In this document: positions 37,113-49,640 of the stretch, piece by piece | Position numbering within the stretch: the first letter of the stretch is position 1 | Layout of the letters: each line of letters begins with the position of its first letter | Assembly (NCBI GenBank): GCA_017590115.1 | Contig: JAGGNK010011003.1 | Span: 2,244,558 to 2,308,557, forward strand | Direction: 5' to 3' | Length of the DNA: 64,000 bases | Source of the DNA: Montifringilla adamsi | Taxonomy: Eukaryota; Chordata; Aves; Passeriformes; Passeridae | Notes under the pieces: model-generated | Told to the model about the DNA's origin: nothing | The model's database searches: none | Seen by the model: the letters and a program-made list of their open reading frames with translations, nothing else | Translations under genes and position numbers: made by a program

Positions 37113-38973
37113 GGCCCACAGTTTCACTCCAGTGAAAAAATCCAGGGGCTGTGTCCACCCTGTCCCTGCTGGGAACAGCCCCACTGTCCCATCCCACAAA
37201 CAGCCTGTCACCAGGTCTGACTCCAGGACTCAGGCATCCCTTGTCTGCCCTCTCCTGAGACAGGGAATGCCTTCACTTGCTCAAGGCATGAAAGTAACTG
37301 GAAAAAAGAAACTAAATTTTAGACTCCAGAACCAGGGCTGCAGTTCTGAGTGTCCTGCATCTGTGGATGTTCACAGTGAAAACCCCCAAACCCCTTTTCC
37401 TTGCCATCACTGCTAGATCATGAATGATGCTGTTCCCAACAGCTCCTGCAGCCTGAGGGGCTCCTGCAGTGATGGGAGCATGGGGCAAACGTTAGCAACA
37501 CCCTTCCCTCCCCTCTGTTCCTGCCAGTCCCAGAAACTCAGTGTGCTGATCCATGTGAGCAGCTCCAGCCCCAGAGGCTGCTTTCCAAAGCAGTGCAGTG
37601 TTTACATTTTTGTGGGGAGAAGCTAAGTGCTAAATGGGCCCCATCTCAAACCAGAGCAATAACCAGACATTTCCCAGTGACAGGGACCTTTTGATCTCTT
37701 CACTATCTCATTTCCTAAACTGCATGATGCTTTTCAACATTTATCTATTTTCTCTTCAATAAAATACTCTGTAACATCTTAGCCCAACTATATATTTTTT
37801 TAAACTTCTTTTTCTCTCTAAAGCACTGTTTAGTATGAACCTGCTTCCTCCAGGGCACAACCCACTGGGCTGACAAATCCTCTCAGACTTGCTCTGTTTT
37901 CCTTCTCAGAGGAACCCACCTTGATTTGCTGCTCACAATGACCTCACCTTGGGTACCTCACTCTGAAAAAGCAGGTTTCAGTGAATATACTCTCTTCAGA
38001 TTACAGGTTGCTGCACAGATATTAAAAAAAACCAAAAAAGAACAACAAAGCAAAGTCACATTTGAAAAGTCAAGAGTTGCTCAAAATCCACTTATACAAA
38101 TTTTCATCTGACAATGACACTGTGCACGTGTCTGCATCTGTACTGCTTCTTTAAATACATACACCCACCCCCAAATGTACATATACTTCAAAATTCTCTT
38201 GAAAAGCAAAGGCTGTGTTCCAAACTCCTCTGTTCCACCCTCCTAAAGGCAAGGTTGTTGCAAAGAAAGAACAACCTTAATTTTCTGTAAATAAATAAAG
38301 TAAAATAATAAAATGAAAAATAATACAGAAATAAAAAAATTCAATAATAATATAATAAAATTTGCCCAGAGCTTCAGACTCCAGTTAGGATTGCTGCAGC
38401 ATTCCAGCTTGCCAGCTAACTCTTACTCCACATTATGTTGCTTAATTTTATCAAATGCAGGACTGGGACAAAGCACTTCCAACTGCCTTTGCATTACAGG
38501 TTTGATTTTCTTGCAGCCCATTTCTTAGAGCTGCTGGTGGCCTCCCAGCTGCTCTGACAGAGGGCTCAGGGCAGCACAAACCCATCTGCTTTCCCCTGCC
38601 AGAACCATCCCTGGCCGAGAAAATGCTTTGTTACCAGGACTGGGAGCAGTTTGACTGAACCATGGAGTTTTTGCCAGATTTTCTGGAATGGGAGATTGGG
38701 AGAAAAACTCAGCCCCAGCTGGGTCTGTGACCAGCCCTGCTCATGCCTCGGGTGCAGGAGAGGGCAGAATCTGACAAGGATTCCTGCCAGAGAGGAAAGG
38801 TTACTCATTAACCACTGACAAACACTGGGGGTAAAACAGTCATATTGTTTTGCTTAGTAGAAGCACAGCACATTTTTGGCCAGAAATACAAATGCCGTGG
38901 GTGCAAACTGCAGTTCCCTTAGAGGGGTCAGCACTGCTCAGGGCCTGGGGACACTCATGATGAACAGAGCATC

Positions 38974-39176
38974 AGAATCCCAGAATCCCAGACTGGTTTG
39001 GGTGGGAAGGGACCTTAAAGACCAACCCATCCTTGCTCTGCCATGGGCAGGGACACCTTCCACTGTCCCAGGCTGCTCCAAGCCCCGTCCAGCCTGGCCT
39101 TGGACACTTCCAAGGATGGAAATGTCCTTGGATATTTCTGAGGCAGCCACAGCTTCTCTGGGCACCCTGTGCCAGT
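38974..39176 (-). mobile_element. CR1 LINE, 3' end fragment (antisense)
   Basis: On the plus strand the fragment starts AGAATCCCAGAATCCCAGAC, then GGGAAGGGACCTTAAAGACC, GGGACACCTTCCACTGTCCC and CTCCAAGCCCCGTCCAGCCT. These are the reverse complement of the CR1 3' end. It ends near CTTCTCTGGGCACCCTGTGC. 5'-truncated. Confidence 0.92.
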
Positions 39177-40349
39177 GATACCCAACTTACACACAGCTCA
39201 GTGTCACACAGGGCTGGCTGCTGTGTGTTTGGGTTTTGGGCTTTTCTCTCCCTGACTCTCCACTGTGCTCAGCACAAAGCCTGGGGAAAAGCAGCCCAGT
39301 ACCTCAGGCCTGCTCTGGGCTGACTCAAAAGCACTGAAAGGCCATGGGCCAAGTAAACAGCTTCCATGTGCATTTCCATTTTGGATAAATGGCTGGGTCA
39401 CCCAGAGGACAAGGGCTGTGGATGGGAGCTGCAGAACAATGGGTTCTGATAATGCCAGCAAAAAAAGTCCCCTGCATGCTGCAGCTGCAGAGGAATTCTA
39501 ATAAATAAAGGAGAAATCCATCATACCAGCTATCCCTCAGCCCTCCAGACACCACAAAAGCAAACATTTGCTCTGCCCCAGGAGGGTGACTCACCATTCC
39601 TGAGGACTGCTGCTCCAAGGCCTTTGGCACACAGTCGACATCCAGCCGTACAAACCACTGGGTATCAAAATAATGATGTGGCAAAAAACCTGTGCCTGCA
39701 TGCCGGCTTAATTAGAGGGAAAAAATAAATTAATTTTTACAAGTAGCCCACTATTTTCATGACCAGAATCCCCCCTCCTTGCCTTCTTTTGGCAAGGCAA
39801 GGCCCAGGTCCAGCAGCAGGAGCATCACCACTGGTGTCTCCCCTCTGCCCTTGGGCAGTTCTAGGCCCTTCCCTTCACCCTTTTTCTAGATTTCTTTGAA
39901 TCTCAAAGTATAAGGAAACAGTATTTGGGGTAAACATCCCAGAAATGTGAAGATTCTATTCAGCATTACCTTCTATGCCAGAAGGTATCTTTATTTGTGG
40001 TATAATAGCACTGGCATGATCCTTCAAAGGATTATCCAGAGACAGCATCCTTACATCCTTATCCCCCAGTTCAGACAGGCAAATGTTCTAGAATTTTGTG
40101 TATAAATGTGTATAATCATTACTTCTGACCTGGCTCAGTACAAAGCTGACTCCAGTCATGCTATTTATGGTCATACAATTGTTTGACTTGCATATTTCCA
40201 TGGATCTACCACTGCTCTGGGCAACCTGTGACTGTGCCTCATCTTCATTGCAAAATTCTCTTCCTTATATCTGGTCTGAGTCTACTCTCCTTCACTTTCA
40301 GACCACTTTCCCTTCTCCTAGAGCTGCAGGCCCTGCTGAAAGGTTTATC

Positions 40350-40545
40350 CCCATCTTTCTAGAAAGGCCTCTTGAAACAATGGAAGGGGCTCTAAGGTCT
40401 CCCTGGAGCCCTCTCTGCTCCAGGCTGGGAACCTCCAGCTCTCCCAGCCTGGCTCCAGAGGAGCTCCAGCCTTTGGAGCATCTCTGTGGCCCCCTCTGGA
40501 TCTGTTCCATGTCTTTCCTGTGCTGAGGGCTCCAGAGCTGGATAA
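40350..40545 (-). mobile_element. CR1 LINE fragment (antisense, lacks the 3' tail)
   Basis: Contains AAGGTCTCCCTGGAGCCCTC, CTGCTCCAGGCTGGGAACCT, CAGCTCTCCCAGCCTGGCTC and CATGTCTTTCCTGTGCTGAG, the reverse complement of a CR1 segment somewhat upstream of the 3' end. It is probably an old copy with both ends worn. Confidence 0.85.
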
Positions 40546-41462
40546 ATTTCCTTCCTCTCTGTGTTGGGTGCCTCTGATCTGTACCAGCCTCAGCAGACAA
40601 TGAGATGTCACCTGAACATGGGACCTCCTTGTTTTGTGGCATTCCTTGATATTACTACTCATACATTGTGCTTCACTAATTCTAATCCCAACTGCTGATC
40701 CTATCCATAAAAAAATGTATTTTAAATCAGACTAATATCTACCTGGAGAAATTCTGGGCTGCTGATAAAACCTTGGGAGCAAAAATAAACAGCTGCCAGC
40801 CAAGGTCATAATCACAGTGAGATCACACCAGAGCTGACATTTATAAGCAGGTTTAAGAGCCAACTCCCCCACTTTCAGCTTCCTGATTTCTAATAAAAAT
40901 CCACATTACACAGTACAACTTCACTCACCTTTCTTTCCACAGACACCTTTTTCCCTCTCCTTTGAGCGCACACCAGAGGGAAATCAACATGCAGAAGAAC
41001 ATGTATTTATACATCACCCAGAACACATCTCAGCCATGCAGGGATTCCCCCAGCAGTGCTGGGAGTTCTCCCAGTCCCAAAGAATTGCCAGAGCAGAGCC
41101 CAGGGCTCTGAGCCCCAGCACTGCTCCTGTGCCTCAGCCTCACGTCTGTTTTCAGCCCAAGGTTATCCAGTGTTGATTTGCTGTGGGTTCCAGTGGAAAT
41201 GACCCCCCCAGAGCACAGGGCTCCACACCCACCCCTCAGACACACGAAGCAGGGTGGCACTGCTGCAGCTGGGAGCAGGTTTCACTGCAGCTTCCCACAC
41301 AAATACTGAACCAGGCACCACTTCTGACAGCAAACCCATCACTGAGTGACCGTGGGCACAACCCCAGGGGCTGTGCATCCACAGAAGGCACAGCCTTTTC
41401 CAGGGTGCACCCAGTGAGGACCCTCCCAGCTCCCCTGAGCACATCCAGAGGGGGCAACGAGG

Positions 41463-41868
41463 CTGGAGAGGGGCTGGGAACACAAACCCTGTGAGGAACC
41501 ACTGAGGGAGCTGGGGGTGCTCAGCTGGAGAAAAGGAGACTCAGGGGTGCCCTCATCACTCTGCACAGCTCCTGAAAGGTGGCAGTGCTCAGCTGGGGCT
41601 GGGCTCTGTCTCCAGGAACTGACAGAACCAGAGGTCACAGCCTTAAGTTCCACCAGGGAAATACAGGTTGGATATTAGGAAAAATTTTTTTACAGAAAGA
41701 GTGATAAAGTACAGGATGCTCTGCCCAGGGAGGTGGTGCAGTCACCATCCCTGGGTGTGTTTAACAAAGCCTGGATGTGGCACTGGGTGCCAGGGTTTAG
41801 GTGAGGTGTTGGGGCTGGGTTGGACTCGATGAGCTTGAAGGTCTCTTCCAACCCAGTTATTCTTTGAA
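41463..41868 (+). mobile_element. CR1 LINE, 3' part (sense) with expanded tail
   Basis: This CR1 copy runs from GGGCTGGGAACACAAACCCT through GAGGAACCACTGAGGGAGCT, AGGTTGGATATTAGGAAAAA and GGGAGGTGGTGCAGTCACCA to GGTCTCTTCCAACCCAGTTA TTCTTTG. It passes straight into a long octamer array (next feature), which is an expansion of the natural CR1 tail repeat. 5'-truncated. Confidence 0.92.
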
Positions 41869-42195
41869 TTCTGTGATTTGGTGATTCTGTGATCTGGTGA
41901 TTCTGTGATCTGGTGATTCTGTGATTTGTTCACTCTGTGATTCCATGATTCTGTGATTCCATGATTCTGTGATTTGGTGATTCTGTGATCTGGTGATTCT
42001 GTGATTTGTTCACTCTGTGATTCTATGATTCCATGATTCCGTGATTCTGTGATTCCGTGATTCCGTGATTTGGTGATTCTGTGATTTGGTGATTCTGTGA
42101 TCTGGTGATTCTGTGATTTGTTCACTCTGTGATTCTATGATTCCATGATTCTGTGATTCCGTGATTCCGTGCTTTGCTGATTCTGTGACTCTGTG
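41868..42195. repeat. Expanded CR1-tail octamer array (ATTCTGTG)n, about 41 units
   Basis: Tandem octamers ATTCTGTG with variants ATTTGGTG, ATCTGGTG, ATTCCATG, ATTCTATG, ATTCCGTG and TTCACTCTG. Normal CR1 copies carry only a few units. A longer-period structure is visible: GTGATTTGTTCACTCTGTGA recurs at 41921, 42001 and 42113, spacings of 80 and 112 bp (10 and 14 octamers). Two minus-strand frames (41742-42125, 42010-42366) translate it as repeating NHxITES and are not genes. Confidence 0.95.
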
Positions 42196-42690
42196 CTCAC
42201 AGCCAGCCATGAGGACAGGTTTCCACCTCATGTGTTTCCACCACACAGCACCGGAGGAGCCTCGGAGCCCCAGGACGAGCAGGGAGCATTTCTGGAGGCC
42301 TGGCTCCTGTTCAGAACAGAAATATTTCCCTTGGCCCGTGCGAGGCTGGAGGAGCCGCTTTTCCACCCCCTCCCATTACTCTTTTTGATTGGCACTTTAA
42401 TGAGGGCGCCGGGGGTCGCCCCCTGCCAGGGGGCCGGTTCATGCCCCGTTTATCTCACAGCCCATGTAAGACTAAAATAACACGCCAGGCTGAGTTTCAC
42501 TGCCTTGTGATCCCCCGGCCCACCGTGATGGATTGAGTGACTGCAGCAAGCTGGCAGCTGAAGTGTGGTGTAACAGGATCTTTCTGTCAGCACAGCACAA
42601 TGGATTTGCTGATTCCCCAGCGCTCGCCATCGGCCCAGAGCTCCCAAAGTTCATTTTCCAGGGGGCTGCGAAGTGTTAATAAATAACACA
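42195..42690. promoter_or_regulatory. Candidate conserved regulatory block
   Basis: A CpG-bearing, non-repetitive block immediately after the octamer array. It includes TTTTTGATTGGCACTTTAAT, GGGCGCCGGGGGTCGCC, a CTCF-core-like TGCCAGGGGGCCGG (about 42424-42437) and AAGTGTTAATAAATAACAC. No convincing protein frame. Its composition is unlike the neighbouring repeats and like conserved intergenic enhancers. This is inference from composition and motifs only. Confidence 0.3.
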
Positions 42691-44092
42691 GCCAAGGTGA
42701 TGCCAAGCTTTTCTTCCCCTCAGCTGCCCTGCTGCTGACGCAGGAGGGCTGCAGTGCCAGCGCCAGCACTTGCACAAGAGCAGCCATAAATCCAGCCCAG
42801 AAAGGAGGAAAAGGAGGAAAGGTTCTCTGCTGCCCTTTTGTGGGAGCTCGTTCTGCTGGGCCAGCAGCTGGCACAGGGCTCCTCCCCAGAGGGAACAGCC
42901 CCAGGGCTTCCCAGCTCCTCTCCAGAAGAGATTCCCTGGGGGCTGAACTTCACAGGCTGCAGAACCAGGACCAACAAGCCACAGGCCTTGTCACCATCAT
43001 ACTCATCTGCACCAATATAACCCAGAAATTCACTGGAATATCTGGGAATCCTGTGTGAGGCCTGGGTTATAGGATAGATACCTTTCTTTAATATTCTAAA
43101 CATTCAATATCCTCATATCTCCTCTATAGGAAAACCTCAAACAGCTTTTCCCTTTAAAAAACCGGAGTCTAGGAAATTAAACAAATATTTTTAGTCATCC
43201 AAAGTGATCTCTGCTAACTGAGACCCTGTCTCTGTGTCCTGTTTCCTCAATATCCCTTCATTCTCCTTGTCACTGTCTGCAAAGTAAAGACTTCCCTCAA
43301 ATACTGGGGAGAACACTAATTTTTGGTTCCTGCCATCCCAGCCCCTCCCAGCAAGAGTGAGCAAATGAGCTTCACAACAGAAGGGGCTCTTTACTTCCTG
43401 CATAAGAGTTTTTCACAGCACAAATTTCAAACTAATGACTCTCCCATGCCCCAATAACCAGCAGTCAGACCAAAAACCCACCCCTGGGGCTAATAAATAG
43501 GAAGGGTGAAAGCTTTTCCCTTTCTGAGGACAGCTCTGTAGATCTGCATATCCACAGTTTCTTTAAGGCCTTGCACAAGACAGTAACACAGCTAAAGCCA
43601 GCTCCAAAATCAACTTTAGAGGTTCAGCTGCCACAATATCAGTGTGTCCTCGGATATTTCATTGTGGATACCTAGAACCCTTTTCCATCACTGGGCTTTA
43701 GATCCATCTCACTCTGGGCAAAAACAAGTGTGTTCCTGCCAGCTGGAGGAATCACTAGGGACACACTGAGCAAAGAAGGTACGAAAATGAGAATACAGAT
43801 GTTGAAGGGACTCAGAGATCAAGGAAAAATGCACCAGGACCCAAACAGAGAACATGATGAGGAAAAGGAGCCAGAATGAGGAGCTGCTTGAAAAACTGCT
43901 CTCGATGGCAGCTGTTTGTATGGACCACAGAAATCACTGCATGACGCAGACTTCAACTCAGAGTGCTGCAGAAATGAGCTCCTGAGCTGAGGAACTTTAT
44001 TTGTGAGAGAAGAGACAACCCCAGGCCCCAGCTGGAACAGCAGTGACAGCACATGAGGCTGCTCCTGGTGGGAGCCTTGGCAGGGCGTGGAG

Positions 44093-44229
44093 CTGGTCCT
44101 GTGCAAACTGCTCCAGGGAGAGATCCCAGCCTGGTCCTGTGACCCAAACTGCTCCAGGGAGAGATCCCAGCCTGGTCCTGTGCTCCAAACTGCTCCAGGG
44201 AGAGATCCCAGCCTGGTCCTGTGCTCCCA
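44093..44229. repeat. Minisatellite, 41-bp period, about 3.4 copies
   Basis: The unit begins CTGGTCCTGTG and continues CTGCTCCAGGGAGAGATCCC. Copies start at 44093, 44131, 44172 and 44213; the first is 38 bp, the next two 41 bp. The copies are almost identical, which suggests recent expansion. Several overlapping frames (for example 44043-44564 plus and 43997-44578 minus) are long only because the repeat lacks stops. Confidence 0.95.
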
Positions 44230-46839
44230 GCTCTGCAGGTCCAGCACCCAGCCAGCTTTGGACTGGGCACCCCAGAGCTGCCAGCCCAGGGCTCAGGATG
44301 TGCCACAAACCCCTTGGGAAGGTTCCTGGAGCTGCTGGTGGTCCCTGCACCTCCCTGTCCCACTCCAGCTCGGTTTTCCCCTGCAGCTGCTGCAGCCAAG
44401 CCCTGATTGTTCCTCTGGGGAGAGCCAGACACTTACACCTTACCACAGAAGAGGGCATCCTGAGCCCACAGGCAGGAAGGCTGGGAAATATCAGGAAAAA
44501 CGAGTGGGTGGGGGAGCTCAAGGGACCAGTGGGAGGATGCGGGAAATCAGTAACAGTGATCTGAAGAACTGGTAACAATTATTAGATCTTTTTTGGTATG
44601 AATCATCTCAGAGACTCATTATTTAAATGATGTCACTCAAGGGGCAGTAAAAAATACAGTAGAAGCCACCAGCCTGCCATGAGAGGGGTTTGGAGCCACA
44701 GTGGGATGGGCCAAACAGGACTGGGAAACTTCACCAACACATCAAAAAGGGAGTGAGTTTGGTGGAGAACACACTCTGACAGATCAGACAGGCAAATTTG
44801 TCCTTGGCAAGATGGTGATGTTACTTAGAGCTCTGATGAATCTGCCTGAGCTGCTGGAGAAGGAGTAGCCTCACTTACCTGATGAGCACTGACCTTGTCC
44901 TTGCCCTGTGCCCTCCACTAGGGTGGAATTCATATGTGAAGCTACAGGTTGTAAAACCAGCCAGCCAGAACCACCCAGAGGGAACAAACCTAAACCAGAA
45001 CAACAACACAACAGCCCAAACCAAGCAAACAACAGAGTGAGGTTGAACAGAATCTGTTCTGGGCTCATCAAAGCCACCCAAGAGCTGCCATCCCTGCAGG
45101 GGAAGGGGCAGCAGAGGGGGTGCTGCCTTGTGCACATCTCAGCTCCTTTTACCTTCTTAAACAACTGCAGCAGAAGGAAACACTCTTCAATCAACAACCT
45201 CAGCATCCTCAGGAATCCAGCAGTAACCACATCACAGCCCTCATCCCTTTCTCCACACCTTCCACATGGCACACCCCCTTTTCCCAAACTGCAAACCAGG
45301 GCCATTTTCTGCCAACATAAAACACCTTCACCACCCAATCCATGTCTGCTTCTCACCTGTGGGCAAAATACCAGATGCTGCCAGTGCTCCTTTGCAGCCA
45401 GTCACCCAAACCTGGCCGTGGCTGAGGAGCTGGGTGTGAACAGACATTTACAGGGAGTTTAAAGAACTTCCCAGATCCAAAATAGGGGTGGAAACCATCC
45501 CTGTGTGTGGAACAGAGCAGGGGCAAAGCTGAAATTATTCACTGCTCCAGGAAGGCTCTTAGCTTCCTGAAGTCAGAGATGATCTCCAGGTTGCTCTTCC
45601 CTTTTCAGACACACAGCTGCCAGCATCTCCCATGCAGAAGTGCTCTGCCAGAAGGAGTTTCTTAATTTCTCAATAATTTTTTTTTTGTACTTTTTGGACG
45701 TTTATGGAATTTAGGCACACATAGAGAAAAATATAGGACTTGGCTCCTGGAAACACTGTGCATTAGAGAGCTGCTACTGGTTTCAGACCTTCCTTACCTA
45801 TGATGGGAGAAAAGGCAAAAGGAAGATTAGAGAACCCTGGAATTGCAATTTCAACATGGTGGTTTTCAACCCAAGATTGAAGCAATACAAGGTACTGCTC
45901 TCCAACAGACCTGACAAACCAGAGATTTGGTTTAAGAAAGAAGATAAAAACCTTCAGGCCTCACCACTATGCACTGATTGTGATGGAGCAACTACTCAAA
46001 CCCCAGGAACTTTAATTTGCTTGGAGCTTTCTGGGGAGGAGGGAGTGGAGACCGTGGGGATTTAGGGAAGGCTCAAGAGAAGAAGTGCAGCACTTGGTTC
46101 CACACATGCATCTGGAGCACAGCCCATTTCAACAAGGTAATGTGAGTTTGAGCCAAGTACACCATGTTGACTTATCAGTATCTATTATTAACCTAAAATA
46201 ATTAGCCTTAATGGTTAGCATAATTCTATGTTTTCACAACATCTGTCAGCAATTATTTGTATTTACTTGCACTGCAAATGCAGAAGAAAAGTCAGAGAAA
46301 TAAACACCAGAATTCCCACCAGCCTGGTGTTTTCCCACAAAGAATCTCTAATCATTGCTGTTTAGATACATTTGTTCCTTGCCCTCTCCAGTGTGGAATT
46401 TCTTCCCAATCCTCTATGACCAGTAACCACCAGTCCTCATTCACCCTGCAGCAAACAGGGACAAACCCCTCTGCAATTAGTGGTGTTAACTCCAGGGTTC
46501 TTATGACAGAAATCAGAGCTGTGCTGTTCCCTGGATTCCAAAGAGCTCCTGCTCTCCCCTTGGCCATGCCTCACCCCAGCAAGAAGGAGCAGGGAGAGCA
46601 AGGGCTGTGCTCCAGTGGCACTCCACCTGTGCAAGGCAGGGTGAGGAACAGGTTAGCTGGGTGAAAAGTTCACTGCAAGCTGAGCTGTCTGTTTCTCTTG
46701 CTTAATTTATCCGATATTTGGCTAACCTTGCTCTGAACCCAGCCCCCAAGACCCCCTTCCTCTCATCCCTCCCCAGCGGGCCGGTGTCAGCCAAAGACAC
46801 CGCCTGCAATTCCCTTCTCCTGACCCTGCCCAGGGGAGG

Positions 46840-47000
46840 GGGGCTGGGACACAGGGCCAGGCACAGAGCAGAGCCTGAGCACTGCTCAGATAATCATTAT
46901 TTATGCTCGAAACTTCAACGAGAGCAAACACAAAAAAACCCCGCAGTCAGCAACATTGCCTGACACGGTGCTCCAGCTTGTCAGCCTTCCCGAGGCTGGG
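46840..47000. promoter_or_regulatory. Candidate conserved block
   Basis: Contains AGATAATCATTATTTATGCT followed by CGAAACTTCAACGAGAGC, with retained CpGs, between GC-rich sequence on both sides. No repeat or gene recognised. Weak compositional evidence. Confidence 0.2.
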
Positions 47001-47325
47001 TGGCACCCCGGCACCCCCACCCTGCACCCTCTGCAGCCTCCTGCTCCTCTGAGGATGCAACACTTCCTACAGCAGCTTGGGATGCATCCTGATCCCCCTG
47101 GCACACAGCTCCCACATCCACAGCCTCCAAGATGCCCGTTAACCCAGGATGTCCATCACCTCATCCCTGCAGCTCAAGATCCTCAAAAGGAAGCTGACTG
47201 ACAAATTTAAACTTTGCAAAGCAGAGAGCGGTAACTGCAGTGACACAGAACACGAGCAGGGAGACCTTAAAGGGCTTTTCTCGCCCCAAATCCCATCAAG
47301 TCCGTGGAGGAAAGGCTGGAAGGTG

Positions 47326-47511
47326 TCAAGATGTGCTACTGCTGCTCTTTGGAGAACAGGATTCCCTGATCCACAGACCTTTATGCATCCATAAGCTGCA
47401 GAATACAGCCAAGGTTTACTCAGAAGCTGCTGTGCGGTTTCTCTTTCCCTGGTAATCTACAGCTTCCCACCCTGTCCCTGTGCCCAAAAAATGGGTGGCA
47501 AGAGCCCTGAC
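47326..47511 (+). repeat. Inverted repeat, left arm (~190 bp)
   Basis: The sequence from TCAAGATGTGCTACTGCTGC to GGCAAGAGCCCTGAC is found again as the reverse complement at 50208-50405, about 90% alike by eye. It includes a perfect stretch of more than 50 bases that spans CTTTGGAGAACAGGATTCCC. The left arm lacks about 9 bases that the right arm has after ATAAGCTGC. Similarity stops sharply at both ends. The family is not recognised. Confidence 0.93.
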
Positions 47512-49502
47512 ACTGCCCCTGAAGTGCAGGGCAGTGCTCTGTGGATGCCCTCTCAGCACCTCCTGGCTGCACACGTCAGAGCCCAGCGCTGGTGATGCAA
47601 ATGCTGGAAAAGCTGCCCGGAACACGCGCTCCTGGCAGGCTGCTCTTGTTTTCCTGCTGTGCTCAGGACTGCTCCCAACACTCTTCAGGGCAGCACAAAG
47701 TGCATTTGATGGCTTCTCAATGAACTGGGCACAACTTCAGAGCAAGGCACAAACCAAACCTGCTGAGCTGTCCCTGCTCCCTTCGGTGTTCAGCCTCGGG
47801 CTCCCCAGAATCCACACTTCCCCTCCCAGCTGCTGGCACCCTGCTCCCACCTCCCTGCCTCTGTGACAGGGGGACTGAGGATGTGCCTCAGATTCTGGGC
47901 ATGGAGCAGAACAAATGTTTCCTGCAAATCTTAACTTCATCATTTTTGACCTGACAAAGAAGCTCAGAGCTGTGCCATGGCTTTGATACACCTGAGCTGC
48001 CTCAGGTCAGGAGAGACTCTGACAAACAAATTGTTATTATTTTTACAGTCTGCATCATCAGAGTGCCCAAAGCTCCATTACAGTGTGTGTGAACACACAA
48101 AGTTCCTGTCCCACTGGCAGAAAGAGTCTGACAGCTTTACAATAAGTGGAAATTCCTTGTGGTCTAAGAACAAGATTCAGCTTGTTTCTCGAGGTCAGCA
48201 GATGACCTTGCCTTGACACATGGCTTTGTTTCTCTGGAAGCAGTGAGGACTGGCCTAGCTCTGATGTGGCCACTAATTTAGTGACACCATCCATTCCAAA
48301 CTTCACCACTCCCACACCAAAGTAGCAAAATACCAGTTTACAAAGAGTACTTTGAAATAAAAAAACCCAGGCTGTTAGCAAAGCACATGATCCAGCAGCA
48401 CCCTCCCCATCCAATGCTCCACGTTTTCAAGGCATGAAAGTTGCTGAGAAGAGCCAAATAATGTTGTCAGGAAGACATGAAACTTCAAACTGCTACATAA
48501 ATAAACTGAGGATACACAAAATCTCCTCAGCCCACGTGGCATCACTCCCTGGTACCTGCATTCCTCAACAGCAGGGCCAGCACAGGTACTCACCACTGCC
48601 TCAGCACAATTAATCTGTAAAATAACTAACAATGTATCATTTCCATCCAAGGAATCCTTTGTGCAAACTTTGTTATGGATTTTAACACGTTTTCAAAACT
48701 GCTGGAATGAGTCATGGGTGGGTAAAAAGGAACAGGATTGTTCCAACAGGTGAGAGAGAAGGTCAGTCACAGAGCTCAGTGCCACAGATCCCCGTTTGCT
48801 CCTTCCAGCCATGGCACAGAAAAGAAAAAAATACTTCAAAAGATGCCATACCAGCATAATTAAAGACAAGCTGAATGCAATGAAGCTCAAATTGTTTACA
48901 GGTGCAGCTTAAGAATCACCTAATTTGAAAAAAGGACTGCACATAGTGGATGCAGCCATTTTAATAATTCAGCCCAAAACCCCAGAGTTTGTTCATAACA
49001 GAAAAGAGCTTGTGAAAACCTAGAGAGACACAACTTTCACTTTAAAAATACAAGAGAGCAATTAACAGGTCAAACTTCAAAGCTATATGTCCTCTTCTCC
49101 ATGTATCCAACTTAGAGGCTTCTGTTTGTGGGGAAAAATCCCAAACAAAACCAAGGAAAAAACCACAACAAACACGGAAACCCCAAAACCTCCATCCCCT
49201 GCTCCCAAATAAACCATCCCACATCATAAAAATGAAAGAGGGCAGCAATCAGAAATTCACCCTGTCAGCCTCTCAGGCAGATTCCTCAGCTCTTGAGCCT
49301 CTCAGATTCCTGAGGCTCCTGAGGAAGAGTTTTGCCCCCCGTGACTGCAGAGGGACCCTGACAGACACAATGCTCCCCTGCAGGCACTCAGGGCACAATC
49401 CCAGTGCTGCTGCTGCCAGAGCAGGCTCAGACACAGCCCCTGAGCCCCAGGGACTGTGTGACACCAGGAGATCCAGGAATGATGCTTAAAACAGGAATTA
49501 AG

Positions 49503-49640
49503 TGAGATCAGCCCAGCTGGTTGGTGCTGATAACACCAAAGTTGTGGCTTCAATCCCTCTACAGGCCATTCAGGAGTTGGACTCAATGGAAGACCCCCTT
49601 TGGGGGTGCCTTCCAATCCAGAGGAGTCTGGGATTCTAAA
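49503..49640 (+). mobile_element. tRNA-Ile-derived SINE with CR1-like 3' end (TguSINE1-like)
   Basis: The 5' half aligns with tRNA-Ile: AGCCCAGCTGGTTGG (A-box region), GGTGCTGATAACACCAAAG (anticodon stem with GAT in the loop), GGCTTCAATCCCTCTACAGG (B box and T arm) and GGCCA. The 3' half is CR1-like: AGGAGTTGGACTCAATGGAA, GGTGCCTTCCAATCCAGAGG, AGTCTGGGATTCTAAATAAA. This head and tail fit the tRNA-Ile/CR1 SINE described in zebra finch, as I recall. It is decayed and is not a working tRNA gene: the acceptor stem is damaged. Confidence 0.8.

Noticed and set aside
41742..42366. Two minus-strand frames with repeating Asn-His-x-Ile-Thr-Glu-Ser
   Set aside because: Translation of the CR1-tail octamer array; an octamer repeat read in threes gives an 8-residue peptide repeat without meaning.
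43997..44578. Overlapping long frames on both strands around 44 kb
   Set aside because: They are held open by the 41-bp minisatellite and GC-rich sequence, and resemble no protein family I know.
49503..49577. A functional tRNA-Ile gene
   Set aside because: The acceptor stem and part of the D arm are missing, and it is fused to a CR1-like tail, so it is a SINE.
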